Origin: Halichondria panicea
Lineage: Eukaryota; Porifera; Demospongiae; Suberitida; Halichondriidae
Reading direction: 5' to 3'
Assembly (NCBI RefSeq): GCF_963675165.1
Contig: NC_087393.1
Coordinates: forward strand, 1,203,002-1,267,001
Length of the DNA stretch: 64,000 nt
In this document: one piece after another, positions 22,225-33,501 of the stretch
Layout: each line of letters starts with the position of its first letter
Position numbering within the stretch: position 1 is the stretch's first letter
Notes under the pieces: model-generated
The model's database searches: none
Told to the model about the DNA's origin: nothing
Seen by the model: the letters and a program-made list of their open reading frames with translations, nothing else
Position numbers and translations under genes: made by a program

Positions 22225-22647
22225 CAGTGGCGTAGGCAGAGGGGGGCTGACAGGGCTAGAGCCCCCCATTTTGTGTTTCATCAACTCCAAACCAGCTTGA
22301 ATCACCTTGATCTGTCAATCTATGCACTGTACTGCGCATGTGTAGTTACTAGAATGATGTCATTCAATGGAAATGTGGGCAGGGCCATCTACTGCGCATG
22401 TTTACTGCTGATAAAAAGTGATGACCTTTTTTTTAGTCCAAGCTATCAAGAGTTTATGTTATAATATAGATAGTACATGGGCATGAGGTAAAGCCCTCGT
22501 GATATGGGACACTATAACACATAGATACCGAATGCACATGTGCTAACTGATTTAGATCCCACTTTTCATTGGCTGTGTACTAGCCTGCCTCAGGCAAAAG
22601 TGCATCTATAAAAGCAGCAAGCCTTAGCAACAGCTTTATTTTTGAAA

Positions 22648-23337
22648 ATGTCCTGTTCTGATAGAGTGATTTCTTCTTCTCTGCTAAGAAAAGTTCTTGT
22701 TGGCCCTGCATTGCCCTGCTTCAACATAGGGTGGATTAACTATGACTCCGCCTTCTGCAGGAAGCGCTCTGCAAAAAAACGAGCCCAGCCCCCTCTTTTG
22801 CAAAAAACCTGCACTCGAGCCACACCCCACATCCCAAGCTTCTCGGTTCTGTACGGCAAGCAAAGAACAGCTTGCTACACTATCGAAAACTTTTGTTCCC
22901 AAAAAGACGCAAGAGTCGACTGAATGGGCAGTCAAAAATTTTGAAACATGGCTGCAGCACAGAAACATGAATATGGAGGACGAATTTGACAAATGCCCAG
23001 AAGACCTGCTTGTGAAAATGGACCCAGAACAGCTAAATCATTGGCTCTCTATTTTTATCGTAGAGACAAGAAAAGTGACAGGAGAACCCTACCCTCCTAC
23101 AACTATACACAGCATCCTGTCTGGTATTCTCCGATAATTATATGCGCTCACTGGATGCAAAGAAATGTCCAAATTTCTTTGCAAAAGGATCCGAGATTCC
23201 AAACTTTCCATAACACAATGGACTCTGTCTTCAGAGAACTACGTAAACAGGGGGTTGGAAGTGACAAGAAACACGCAAAAGCCTTCTCAAAAGAAGAAGA
23301 AAACCAGCTTTGGTCCTCAGGAGCTATCGGTTCGAAC
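22648..23337 (+). pseudogene. QRICH1-like (Crypton-related) gene remnant, copy B
   Basis: It starts MSCSDRVISSSLLRKVLVG and shares its upstream 90 bp, including a TATAAAA box at 22610, with copy A. The main frame (22742-23137) holds FVPKKTQESTEWAVKNFETW, FDKCPEDLLVKMDPEQLNHW and VETRKVTGEPYP. The sequence then continues in two other frames with RSLDAKKCPNFF and MDSVFRELRKQGVGSD, ending at LWSSGAIGSND. At least two frameshifts or stops are present, and the recombinase-derived C-terminal half is absent, replaced by the hairpin at 23343. Confidence 0.65.
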
Positions 23338-23342
23338 GATCA

Positions 23343-23476
23343 CTTGGAATTTGCACACTGACCAATCCAAGCGTGGGTGATGTAATCTATCAACCCATCC
23401 AAGTGTGGGTGATGTAATCTACTTTCTTGATAGATTACATCACCCACACTGGATTGGTCAGTGTGCAAATTCCAAG
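23343..23476. repeat. 134-bp palindrome inside the CAGTGGCG element
   Basis: CTTGGAATTTGCACACTGAC at the left is mirrored at the right, and the inner GGGTGATGTAATCTA motif occurs twice in the left arm and once inverted in the right. It truncates the QRICH1-like remnant. Confidence 0.75.
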
Positions 23477-23648
23477 CTTGTGACAGATACAGGAAGTCAC
23501 GTTACTCTCCGCATACATCTGATGTACAGTATGCCTACGTTCGATACTCTCTCTCTATCATAAACTCTTGAAGCTATTCAGTGTCTAGCTCTGGCCCTGC
23601 TCAATGGATTTGAACCCTGCCCTTCCCAAAATCCTGGCTTCGCCACTG

Positions 23649-23777
23649 CCAATAGTCCTTTCGGCCACAGGGAGCATGGTAAAACAGTCCACAACGTTTT
23701 ACAAGCGACTTGCTTCTCGTCTAGCGGAAAAATGGGAGCAGCCAGTCAGCTGGATAATCAGATACATTTCTCTGTGA
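23649..23777 (+). pseudogene. Repetitive-element protein fragment, 3' half (GFWGGRHE family)
   Basis: It continues the interrupted frame as VLSATGSMVKQSTTFYKRLA and ends at a stop at 23775-23777. This matches VFSVTGGLGTEAITFYKRL in the copy at 46577-46957. Confidence 0.6.
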
Positions 23778-24186
23778 TTTGTATACTTGACTCAGGCTGG
23801 TTGGGGATGCTCGAGTACCCCTAGCATTCCCCCTGGCTACGCTCCTGGCCATACTGCTCGACCCTGTACTGGCTATGTGCTCGTCTGTCTTTCTTTCTTT
23901 CTACTGAGATCAGCAATACAATGTATTCGTGGCCTGCTCATCCAAGGGCCACGCTGTGAAGTCCTCGCTAATTGATTTGATCAGCAGCGAAGCAAGCCTT
24001 CACTCCTAGCTACATGCCGGAAAACTGAATTAAAGACACATTATAAAGACATGTTATATTTTCTTGACCGAATATTTTGACTCCGAAAATTACCCGCTAG
24101 ATTTTTATGAGTGCACGTGATAATTAACCGCAGAGGTAGAACGATCTTCTTAAATACGTGCAAAGCTCAACTTTGCACCCGGACCC

Positions 24187-27100
24187 ATGCCTGGATACAA
24201 AGTCTTGAATGTTGCAGAGAAGAATGATGCAGCCAAGGAACTGGCCAACGTTATGGGGAGGGGGAGAGTCCGTAGAGTGAGTACATACACTATTGAGTAA
24301 TTGCAATTGCTTCCTTTAGAGAGAGGGGTGCTCCAAATTCAACAAAATTTACGAGTTCGATTTCAATCTATTTGGTCAGGTAGGTACCTTGAGCAGCTGT
24401 CAGTACAAGCATTAATTACCAGCCCTCCAGAACTGCCTGATGGTTATGACCTCTGTGTCTGGTCACCTGCTCTCACTCGACTTCAACCTTGCGTACAAGA
24501 ACTGGTGAGCAATGGCCATTTTCAAATTCTTCCATTAAAAAACAGGTGTCGTGAATTTATATTATCTCCAAAGAGACATGAAAAAGTCGGCCTGGGACCG
24601 AGGCTACGGTTTAATAAACTACTCAATGCATTTTCTCCACCTTGTTACTACAGGAACAACTGCACCCCAGGCACCCTGTTCACAGCTGATGTGCAGCGAT
24701 TTTGCCCTGATAATTTCATTCCGATAAAGGTACTTGTACCTTGAAAATTGAAACCTCTGTTCATGACACCTGTTTTTTGGAGACAAATTGGGAGGTTGTT
24801 TTGGGGACGAAAGGGCTATCTTTGTTGTAAGGAGGTAGTGTCCCTTATTCAGAGGGTTCTTTATCCCACACAACTCACAGAAGACGCTAGAGCGTGAGGT
24901 GAGGGGGTGTCAGCACCTGGTCCTCTGGACGGACGGGGATAGAGAGGGGGAGGGCATAGCCGCGGAAATCGTTGAGGTTGTCACTAATGGTATGCTGCTG
25001 GAATTTGTGTGTGTGTGTGTGTTGACCGTGTGCTCTCTTCGCAGTCAAATCTAGAGGGCTGCAAATCCACAGGGCAAGATTCTCTGAAATCACTCACCAG
25101 TAAGTATTTGTAAACCCTTCTTGGGTTTGCACTTTGTTTGTATACAAGCTGTTACAGTATGGTGTTCCCTCTCATTGTCAGGTCTATAATGAGGGCATGT
25201 GCTAACCTTGGTGTGGTAGACAGTAGAGTAGTAGATGCTGTGCAAGTACGGCAAGAGTTGGACCTTCGTATAGGTGAGACCGTGGGGTGTACGTATTGTT
25301 CCATCCACACCCTTGTAGGTTGTGCGTTCACCCGTTTCCAGACACGCCGTATGACCAAGGCCTTCCCCTCGGTGCTCAGTGACCAGCTCATCAGTTACGG
25401 CCCTTGTCAGTTCCCCACTCTTGGATTTGTTGTGGAGAGAGTGAGTGCACTAGCTCTTTGGTACCGACTCTCTGTCTTTATAGTTACTCGAAATACTGTG
25501 TGTTTCTCTCAGTACAAGCAAGTGCAAGCCTTTATTCCAGAGGCCTTTTACAAGATCAAAGGTTTGTTCGTGCTAACTGAATAATGAGATCAATCCATAA
25601 TTCTCTACTGTTTTTAGTGTGCCATGAGGTGGATGAATTGAAAGTGGAGTTTAACTGGAAGAGGTATGTACCTGTTAGTAAGGTAACTGTACGTTGTAGT
25701 CATTCTGTTTCTCTTCACTTACGTAGAGTGAGAGTGTTCAACCATCTAGTCTGCCTGATACTGTGCCAAATCTGTTTGGAGGTAAGCAACCATCACCCAC
25801 CCCACCCCTCACCCCCTCACACCATCACCCACACCCTCTCACACTATCACCCCACCCCTCGCTCCCCTCACATCATCACCCCCCTCACCCCCTTCGCCCC
25901 CCTCGCCCCCCTCGCCCCCTTCACCCCCCTCACCCCCCTCGCCCCCCTCACCCCCCTCATACCATCACCAACCCCCTCCCACACAGAATCCCACGGCGCT
26001 GGTGTTGGGCACTACCAGTAGACCACGTAGCAAGTGGAGACCTCTTCCAATGGACACAGTGGTGAGGCTTTTGAACCCTCTTACATGTAGCTCACCATAA
26101 TCATGGTCTCGTAGAGAATGTTACTCCTTTTAATATGAAGCCTTGAATGATTTTGTCACCACTTATATGTATACTCCACACAATATTTCCTTTTGCTGCA
26201 GGAGCTTGAGAAGCTAGCCTCCCGAAAGCTACGGATCAGTGCTAAAGAGACAATGAAGATTGCCGAGAAGTTGTACACACAGGGCTACATCAGCTACCCC
26301 AGGACGGAGACCAACATCTTCCCCGACTCATTTGACCTCAATGCTATCGTACAGGCACAGGCTGGTGACCCCCAGTGGGGGGATTTTGCTGGGAACATAT
26401 TAACGAGAGGGGCAACCCCTCGACAGGGGGCCAAGACAGACAATGCTCATCCTCCAATTCATCCGACAAAGTACACCAACACACTTCAGGTCAGAGGTCG
26501 ATTCCTTGGTCTACATGCAATTATAGTTTGTGTCCCAGATTTGTTTAGCTCAAGAAATTATTCCTTGTCACTCAGGGCAACGAACAGAGGATCTATGAGC
26601 TGGTGGTTCGTCATTTCTTGGCCTGCTGTTCTCAAGTGAGTCTGTCGAAATGTTTGTGCATTGACCACACCTCCTCTCCACTCGTAGGATGCTCGCGGAC
26701 AGGAGACCACTGTCGACATTGAAATAGCCAAAGAAAAGGTGAGAGCAATCGATTTTATGGTTTTGATGTGCCCGTAACTTCACTATACTGCGTACATAAC
26801 ATTGTATACTAGCATGTATGACATACACGCAAATGTTTCATGCCCATTTATGGTAACCATATTCCCTGTTCTAGTTTTCTGCTCAGGGGCTGATGATTAT
26901 CGAGAGGAACTACCTCGATGTGTACCCCTATGATCGCTGGTCCACAAAGGTCTGTATATGAGCTGTCATTATGAGAGTGTTTGGTTAATTGTACTGTACA
27001 TGTGTGGATTGGTTTTTCCTGCTTCAGGTGATTCCAGTTTACAACCAAGGCAGCACCTTCCAGCCCAGTTCTATAGAGGTATGTTCGTACTGCGTGTGTG

Positions 27101-30100
27101 TGTGTGTGTGTGTGTGTACGCTGTATGTATTCCCCCTGTAGATGGTTGAGGGTGAGACCACGCCCCCTCCCCTCCTACACGAGGCTGACCTCATCACACT
27201 CATGGAAAAGTACGGCATAGGTACGTAAAATTAGTAGCTGCCTGTGATTTTTGCTAGGCTTACAAATGTTACAGTAGCATAAAATGTAGAACGCTTACAA
27301 TGCATATATTGTTACTCTACCCCCCCCACACACCCACAAACACACACAGGCACGGACGCCACTCATGCAGAGCACATTGAGACCATCAAGACAAGGAACT
27401 ATGTGGGGGTACAACACGACGACAGTCTGGTGCCGGGGGAACTGGGAATGGGACTAGTGGAAGGTGGGCAAAGGGTACCACCCCTTTAATATTAATTATA
27501 ACCAATTGCTCAGGTTATGACTCGATGGGTTTTGAGCTCTCTAAGCCGCAGTTGAGGGCAGAGCTCGAGGCAGACTTGAAGAGGTATACGTAACTGGCTT
27601 AGAATTGCAAACTTCATTCTTTTATTCTCTTTCAGGATATGTGAAGGCTCCAAAACTAGAGACGGTATGTTTAGATACTCATAGCAATATTATTAGTACT
27701 GTACGTGTACTGCCTCACAGACGTCTTGTCTTCCACTCTGGAGAAATATCATGAAGTGTTTCAGAATGCCTACCAGCAGGTACATACATGACTGTACATG
27801 TATGGATATACACACACACATCCTACACATTGTGTAACCATTTCGTTACAATTCCGTTTGTTAATTGATCCACAGGCAAATAAATTGGAGGAATCTCTTT
27901 CGAAGTACTTTGGGCCCTCACAGCCCATTGCTGAGGACGGTGAGTATGTGGTTAGTACGGGAGTCATGTGACTGTCAGCTGATATGCATGTGTAGAGCCG
28001 CCTTCTCTGGGGGAGGTGATCCGGAGGTGTCCTCTCTGTCAACAGAATGACCTTGTCATCAAGAGGAAGAGAGATGGAGGGTGGGTATACTGTGTACGTT
28101 GAGTACGTATACATTTGTGCTTCTTTACTTACAACGTTTGTGACTGTACATGTATGTAATATCGTTTTTATCTGTAATCTGTAATAGTTTGATGCCTGTG
28201 CTGTAGGTACATGCTGAGCTGTCTTGGGTTCCCTGGCTGCAGAGCTGTTCAGTTTTTTCCTGCCTCAGTGCTCGATGTCAAGATGGACCCCTCTCTATGC
28301 TCTACTGTACGACAATTAATCACTATACATGTACATGCAGGGCTGCATCCAGGATTTTGGGTCAGGGGGCAAAGCCTTTGCCGCGTATGCATTCACTTAA
28401 GGTGCACGCCCAACTAGGGGGAGCATAACAATTTGGATATTTGAGGACTTAGATCTACATGTATTCTGGCGCAATTTCAGCTCACAAGTTGTCATAATTG
28501 TACAAAATGTATATTAATGAATCTGCCAGACCCTAGGGGGGGGTTGGAATTACCCCCCTCGCCCCCCCCCCCCTAAATGCAGCCCTGACATGTAGTATGC
28601 ACATCCATTGAAGAATGTAATGATGTATTGGATTGAAAGGTTCAATTCTTGAAGAAAAGAAATGGTGATTTTTCCAATAATGGGTCTGTTTTGATAGAAA
28701 ACGCAAAAGCATGGGCAATAAATAACTGGATCTATAGACTTTATTTGATGAGCACATGCACGAATATAATGTTTTAACAAGCTGCTAGCTGCTACAGTCC
28801 GTCTAGCTGGAGGGGGGGGGCTACAGCTCCCAAAGCCCGCCCCCCCCTGTATCTGTTTTATTGTTCTCCCTCCCCATAAAAAGATTGATGTACATGTTAT
28901 ATTTCCTTGCAGTGTCAGCCACCCCCGGTCCACCATCTGGCCCTGTCACTCAAGCCTGGCTCTGTTCCACCCTACCTCGGATCACAGCTAGTTGGCTGCT
29001 CCTCTTGCGACCCTTGCTTCAGAAATGAACTCGACATTCGACCAATCAGAAGTAGTGGAGATAACAGTGAGTGAATAGACTACTGTTACTGGTTGTCATG
29101 AAATAAAAAAACCCACTTTCTTTTGGACACAGGTGGTGGTGGTTCCAGATCTCAGACGTCATCTTCTCAGTCTAGAGGTGGGGCCAGGGGTTCCTCATCA
29201 AGGGGAGCTAATCACAGGGGCTCCTCGTCAAGGGGAGCTAATTATAGGGGTGGCCCCTCACCTCGTGGGCGGGGGAGTTCTCGTAAGAGACCACACCCTG
29301 ACAGCTGGGGAGGACCAGAGGATCCACAGTCCTTATCAGCCCCTAGTCGGAGACCAGCCCTCTTTGGTAAGCGCTTAGTTATAACATACAAGTATAGCAT
29401 TTATACATGTACATAATTCTATTACGCCCACTTATAATAACAGCGAAGTGTATTTCTCCCTACATTTGTACATTAATTTTGTACCTACAGGTATTTCAGG
29501 CAGCTTGAGCTCTGCTGACAACCAGACGTTGTGTGTGTGTGGAGAACCAGCCATTCTTCTCACTGTACGGAAGGAGGACAGCAGCAACAAAGGTACCAAC
29601 ACTTAAGTGGCCATAACTAGTCGTCAGTTTGTCTGACTGTACATGTAGTAATTTGTGATTTCCAAAAGCCTTGCCATTCTATAGCTAGCACGATTTATCA
29701 GATTTTTTGGCAACCATTGTATATCCTTACCAGGACCATAGCTTAAACTTTTTGCGGTAAACTGTCGGTGTTTCTGTAGCTCAAGTGGATTTGCAATGTG
29801 TGTGTTGTGGTGTCACTCACTATATATACACCGTCTTGTTGATTGTTGTGCAGGCCGACAATTCTACAAGTGTGCCAAGCGTGACGGAGGCTGTGACTTC
29901 TTCCTATGGGCTGACGAACCTCCGCCCACTCCCACTAATGATAACTGGTCCCATCCACCACCCTCACGTAATACACACCCCTCACACAACACACAACCGT
30001 CACGTAATACACAGAGAAGCTACTCAGATGCACGAGGTAGCAACCCAATCACTTGCAACTGTGGTTTGGATGCCGTACAGAAAACTGTTCAGAAAGACGG

Positions 30101-30326
30101 TCCTAACAAAGGCAAGCTCTTCCACACTTGCTCTAAGCCGAGGGACGAACAGTGTGGCTACTTTGAGTGGTGCAAAGGAGCGAGTACGAGCTCTAGGGGG
30201 CGTGGCAGGGGAGGTAGGCAGCAGCGGGGGGCTGGGGGTGGAGAGAAGAAGACTCGGACATGCAGTGTGTGCAGACAACCAGGACACACTAAACGATCTT
30301 GTCCTAGACAAAAAGAACTTGTATAG
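24187..30326 (+). CDS. TOP3A: DNA topoisomerase III alpha, complete, 29 exons
   Basis: Coding exons (all phases agree; 2991 nt, 996 residues): 24187-24276, 24320-24379, 24431-24504, 24654-24729, 24881-24989, 25045-25099, 25182-25273, 25319-25440, 25513-25561, 25618-25663, 25727-25781, 25987-26061, 26202-26489, 26576-26635, 26688-26738, 26875-26949, 27028-27078, 27142-27220, 27350-27463, 27514-27583, 27636-27664, 27721-27779, 27876-27939, 27996-28080, 28207-28306, 28913-29066, 29133-29366, 29491-29592, 29854-30326. Toprim motif WTDGDREGE; catalytic Tyr333 in GYISYPRTETNIFP. A Cys4 zinc region follows, then an RG-rich insert in exon 27, two GRF zinc fingers (CVCGEPAILLTVRK; CNCGLDAVQKTVQKDGPNKG) and a CCHC knuckle (CSVCRQPGHTKRSC). 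It is a type IA enzyme that, with BLM-RMI partners, dissolves double Holliday junctions. An in-frame stop at 24151 excludes an N-terminal mitochondrial extension in this exon. Confidence 0.95.
25795..25976. repeat. Pyrimidine-rich CCCCTCACC repeat in a TOP3A intron
   Basis: About 180 bp of degenerate CACCC/CCCCTCAC/CCCCTCGCC units fills the intron between the exons at 25727 and 25987, forming an unusually long pyrimidine tract before the acceptor. Confidence 0.8.
28327..28594. mobile_element. Inverted-repeat element in the longest TOP3A intron
   Basis: The left end holds ACATGCAGGGCTGCATCC and the right end the inverse of CAGGGCTGCATTTAGG, with G and C homopolymer runs near the right end. 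The intron (28307-28912) is about ten times longer than its neighbours largely because of this insertion. Confidence 0.6.
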
Positions 30327-30434
30327 ACTCTGTCTTAAAATTCATTATTAATACCACGCTCCTGTTAATACTAATTGTACCATCGATTTTAGGTGAAAAT
30401 TATAGTTAGTGAAATTATTGCATTTAGCTATGTA

Positions 30435-31003
30435 CTAGTCTTTAGTGTGTATGTAGATTGGCTTCGACTGCTTAGTTCTCCTGACAATGCTTCTCTTGTC
30501 CTTGCTGGCCATCACAAAGGCTGGGGGCACATTGACCTGTGTGTGTGTGCGTGGGTGGGTGGATGTCAACTGTGAGGTGTGTGAAGATGTGGGTCACTTA
30601 CTGGCCGAGGGTAGGGGTTCCTGTAATGAAGTGCTGCGTGGAGGTATGTGTGTAGTTATCAGTATTAACCGGTACGTGTATGTGGTTCGAACATTATAAA
30701 GGTGTCATCTGTCTGCATGGTATACAGTATATACCCATTTCTAGACGACTGCTGGCTTCTGCTAAACACATTCGAATTTCGTCCGGATCTCTTATCTGGA
30801 GATCGAGAACAAACAACGCAGTGACATGACATTCCCAATGGAGACGGACCCACCTCTCTGTTCTTCCTGAACAGTGACGTAGTCTCGTTCCTGATGTACT
30901 CTCTCTCGGCCAAAGTGTCCCCCGTCACCCCGGCCTCCCAGATTACAGATACCCTAAGAATACGTCGGTATACACTCAGCACCTCCCTTCGTAGTGCAGC
31001 CAT
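30435..31003 (-). CDS. LYRM1: LYR motif-containing protein 1, four exons
   Basis: Exons 30854-31003, 30735-30795, 30602-30633 (only 32 nt) and 30435-30536 give 114 residues with consistent phases. The start MAALRREVLSVYRRILR carries the LYR-type motif (VYR), followed by YIRNETTSLFRKN with the conserved Phe. Exon 2 reads IRDPDEIRMCLAEASSRLEM, exon 3 ALHYRNPYPRP, and exon 4 ends KQSKPIYIHTKD. Human LYRM1 has 122 residues and the same order of motifs. LYR proteins are small helical partners of mitochondrial acyl carrier protein that help Fe-S or complex assembly; the specific role of LYRM1 is less clear. The gene ends 108 bp from the TOP3A stop, tail to tail. Confidence 0.88.
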
Positions 31004-31129
31004 CTGTATAGGGCAGCATATTACATTGATATTATTGTAGAGCTACAGACCTACCAAGGCTAGCTAGCTGTAGCACACTGCACTCTGGCTGTATATAGCA
31101 AACCTGACTACTTTTTGTAGCTGGGTAGG

Positions 31130-31238
31130 TAATGGTCGTCATGATTAAAATTACATGAACGGTTCCTGGTAATGGTCCCATGTTTATCCATCTCTTTCTT
31201 GCATGCGCATTATCGCTCACAATATTGACGACCATTAC
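31130..31238. repeat. Short inverted repeat upstream of LYRM1
   Basis: GGTAATGGTCGTCA at the left is mirrored near 31222-31238, with another GGTTCCTGGTAATGG in between. It could be a small transposon remnant in the LYRM1 upstream region. Confidence 0.4.
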
Positions 31239-31635
31239 CAGGAACAGTGGGTGGGGGTGGGCTACATGTTATATACATTTGCAGCTACAAATAAGGCTTA
31301 TTATTCCATTGTACGCTTATATGAATACATAATTATGATTATATGAAGGGCCGGGTGAACAAGTGAATGGATATAATAATTAAATTAATTAATGTTGGAG
31401 TTTTTGCTAAACTTTACCAGTAATAATTATAAGTGCATACCATCGGCTAAAGTGAAGACAATCAGCAATTTAAATGGTGTTGCACAGAATTGAAGTGCTA
31501 TATGCTAGTGTGATGAATTAATAAGTGTTTGATCAGATTGTTCTAATAACTACATGTAGTTCGTTATGGTCTTGTGGATTGTTTCTGCTTTTCTTGAGAC
31601 ATTGTTCATGTTCTGTTAGAGATCTTAATAGGATC

Positions 31636-31700
31636 TAGTCTCATCTCAGGCCGCTTCCCTCGCTCTTCAATCCAGCCATGCAAGGCCTGTGAGGAGACTA
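31636..31700. mobile_element. 65-bp palindromic element, TAGTCTC ends
   Basis: TAGTCTCATCTCAGGCC at the left, inverse of TAGTCTCCTCACAGGCC at the right. No target duplication is visible, so borders rest on the inverted repeat alone. Confidence 0.5.
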
Positions 31701-31855
31701 AGACTATAAGTAGGACCGTGCATACTAAAGATTCCACTTGCTTCACATGTGCGCTGCATCTGCACAATTAAAGCCAAATAAAGGACACATGCATATAAGT
31801 CTATCCTGACAATTAACCAGTTGCACAAAATATAGCTTCAATCCATGTGCTATTA

Positions 31856-32162
31856 TAGTCTCATGAATCAGCCGCACCTTTGGTGTCCGTCTGAGCACTC
31901 TTTACGTGAAGTCATTTCACAATGGAATGTATTACGTCACTGTACAAGCTAACAAAACCATAGAAATGCAACCACATCCGCATCTCTGCTCAGCCACATC
32001 ACTGCTTGCTGGCTCAACCGCATGTAAAGTTTCACTATTTGCTGCCTCCTATTCAAGTCACCTGATGCTTGTGAGTAATCTCATTGGCACGTTGGAAATC
32101 CACCGTGGCCACGTAAAGAGTGCTCAGACGGACACCAAAGGTGCGGCTGATTCATGAGACTA
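31856..32162. mobile_element. 307-bp inverted-repeat element, TAGTCTC ends, 9-bp target duplication
   Basis: The ends read TAGTCTCATGAATCAGCCGC and its inverse over about 53 bp. Perfect flanking repeats GTGCTATTA occur at 31847-31855 and 32163-32171. No coding capacity of its own is evident. Confidence 0.85.
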
Positions 32163-32612
32163 GTGCTATTAATACTACATGCCCTAATCACAATGTTCAT
32201 GTAGCTATCCTTTTTGCAAAACTGAGCTGCTAGTAGACTAATTAACCTCAAGTGTAGATAGTGGTAATGCAGGGGCCACCCACTGTGTACACTGTAGTTA
32301 GTGGTTGACTTGGTGTGCATTTCAAGAGACATAACATGCTGGTAGAAACAAAGGAGGATGAAAGGGGAGAGTATACTAGGGGGCTCTTGAACCAGACTGT
32401 ACTGGGCCTGTGTACAACTATAGGGAGCTTCTGGACCACTCTACTGCATGGGCCTGAGTACAACTACGGGGCTCTTGATCTGAATCACTTGTGTACTATC
32501 CCCCACCGTACCACTATAACCCCCACTTACCGGACAAGCTGCACCTCTGTAAGGTATTGTACCAACGTCCACTCATACTCCACTATAGGTGATCAGACAG
32601 TGGCTCAAACTG

Positions 32613-32644
32613 ATCACAAAGGCTGGGGGCACATTGACATGTGA

Positions 32645-32713
<69 letters not shown>
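32613..32713. repeat. Copied LYRM1 exon-4 edge followed by a GT microsatellite
   Basis: 32613-32638 repeats the 26 bp at 30511-30536, which is the 5' edge of LYRM1 exon 4 (minus strand). In both places TG-rich sequence follows. Here it has become a pure GT run from about 32646. The splice acceptor AG is lost in this copy, so it is unlikely to be used. Confidence 0.7.
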
Positions 32714-32714
<1 letters not shown>

Positions 32715-32813
32715 ATGTGTATGGGTGGGAGACATATCTGCAATATAATAATTTATGATAAGTGCTTTAAAATTGATGCTACATGCAAAATATTAATCTA
32801 CATATTATGTCTA

Positions 32814-33009
32814 CAGAGGAGGTCCAACAACCATGTGCCTAATTAATTTTTTGCTGAATCAGCAAAACTTGCCTTCTTTGATCGATGTTAGTGAGCTCCT
32901 ATTACTAAAACTAGACCTAACAATAATTAGAACTAAGCCTAAGAGGAGCGCAAAATACTGATTCAGCAAAAAATAATCGGCTAGGCATACAGTTGTCGGA
33001 CCTCCTCTG
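32814..33009. mobile_element. 196-bp inverted-repeat element with 5-bp target duplication
   Basis: It begins CAGAGGAGGTCCAACAAC and ends with a near-inverse GTCGGACCTCCTCTG. The inner halves share TTTTTTGCTGAATCAG inverted. GTCTA lies on both sides (32809-32813, 33010-33014). Confidence 0.8.
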
Positions 33010-33316
33010 GTCTAGATCTAAGCAGGGGGATATTTACAGCACATCAACTATTACCCTGATTTGCATAACACTGATGTACTGAACCAGCTGCACTATATTG
33101 TAAGCGCTATTAAGCTAAAGAGCTAAATAAGAATTTGGAAATTGGAACGTTCGCAAGACAAGTTATGTAACCGTAACAATCAAACATAGCTCCGCCTGAT
33201 TTCTGGAAATGGATAATTTAGGCCCGAAATACGTTAATCTGAGAACGCCATAATTATTGTAGCACTACGAAACAGCTATATAGTCATTTTAGCTTTGAAA
33301 ATGAACGTTTCCAACA

Positions 33317-33501
33317 TACCGTATAGCGGGTAATTTTCGTGGGCAAGCTGACCTCCACGAAATTTAAAGGTAGGCGTGGCTTACCGGAACGTAGGAATGC
33401 AGTGCAGGCCATGAGACTAAACGAAATTTTTACTCACGAAAACCACTGTTTTTCGAGTTGAACAAATTTTTTACCCCGCGAAAATTACCCGCTCTACGGT
33501 A
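33317..33501. mobile_element. TACCGTATAGC-family inverted-repeat element
   Basis: The left end is TACCGTATAGCGGGTAATTT and the right end is its inverse (ATTACCCGCTCTACGGTA). The interior carries TTTTCG/CGAAAA words. TA at both edges is consistent with a TA target. Confidence 0.8.

Larger units (their letters stand above)
22225..23648. mobile_element. CAGTGGCG-ended element carrying a QRICH1-like gene remnant
   Basis: The ends read CAGTGGCGTAGGCAG and the inverse CTGGCTTCGCCACTG. Both flanks are CCAAT (22220-22224, 23649-23653), a 5-bp target duplication. Excising the element and one CCAAT restores the reading frame of the surrounding GFWGGRHE fragment, which confirms the borders. Further in, both sides share an inverted AAGAGTTTATG block. 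The superfamily is not assigned. Confidence 0.8.

Noticed and set aside
23343-23476. Palindrome considered as a CRISPR-like or terminator hairpin
   Set aside because: Eukaryotic context, single unit and location inside a transposon; no repeat-spacer array.
29785-30351. Alternative plus-strand frame overlapping the last TOP3A exon
   Set aside because: The TOP3A frame with GRF finger and CCHC knuckle is clearly the coding one; the other is a shadow.
32646-32713. GT run as a functional Z-DNA or regulatory element
   Set aside because: Simple microsatellite; nothing else in the sequence supports a function.
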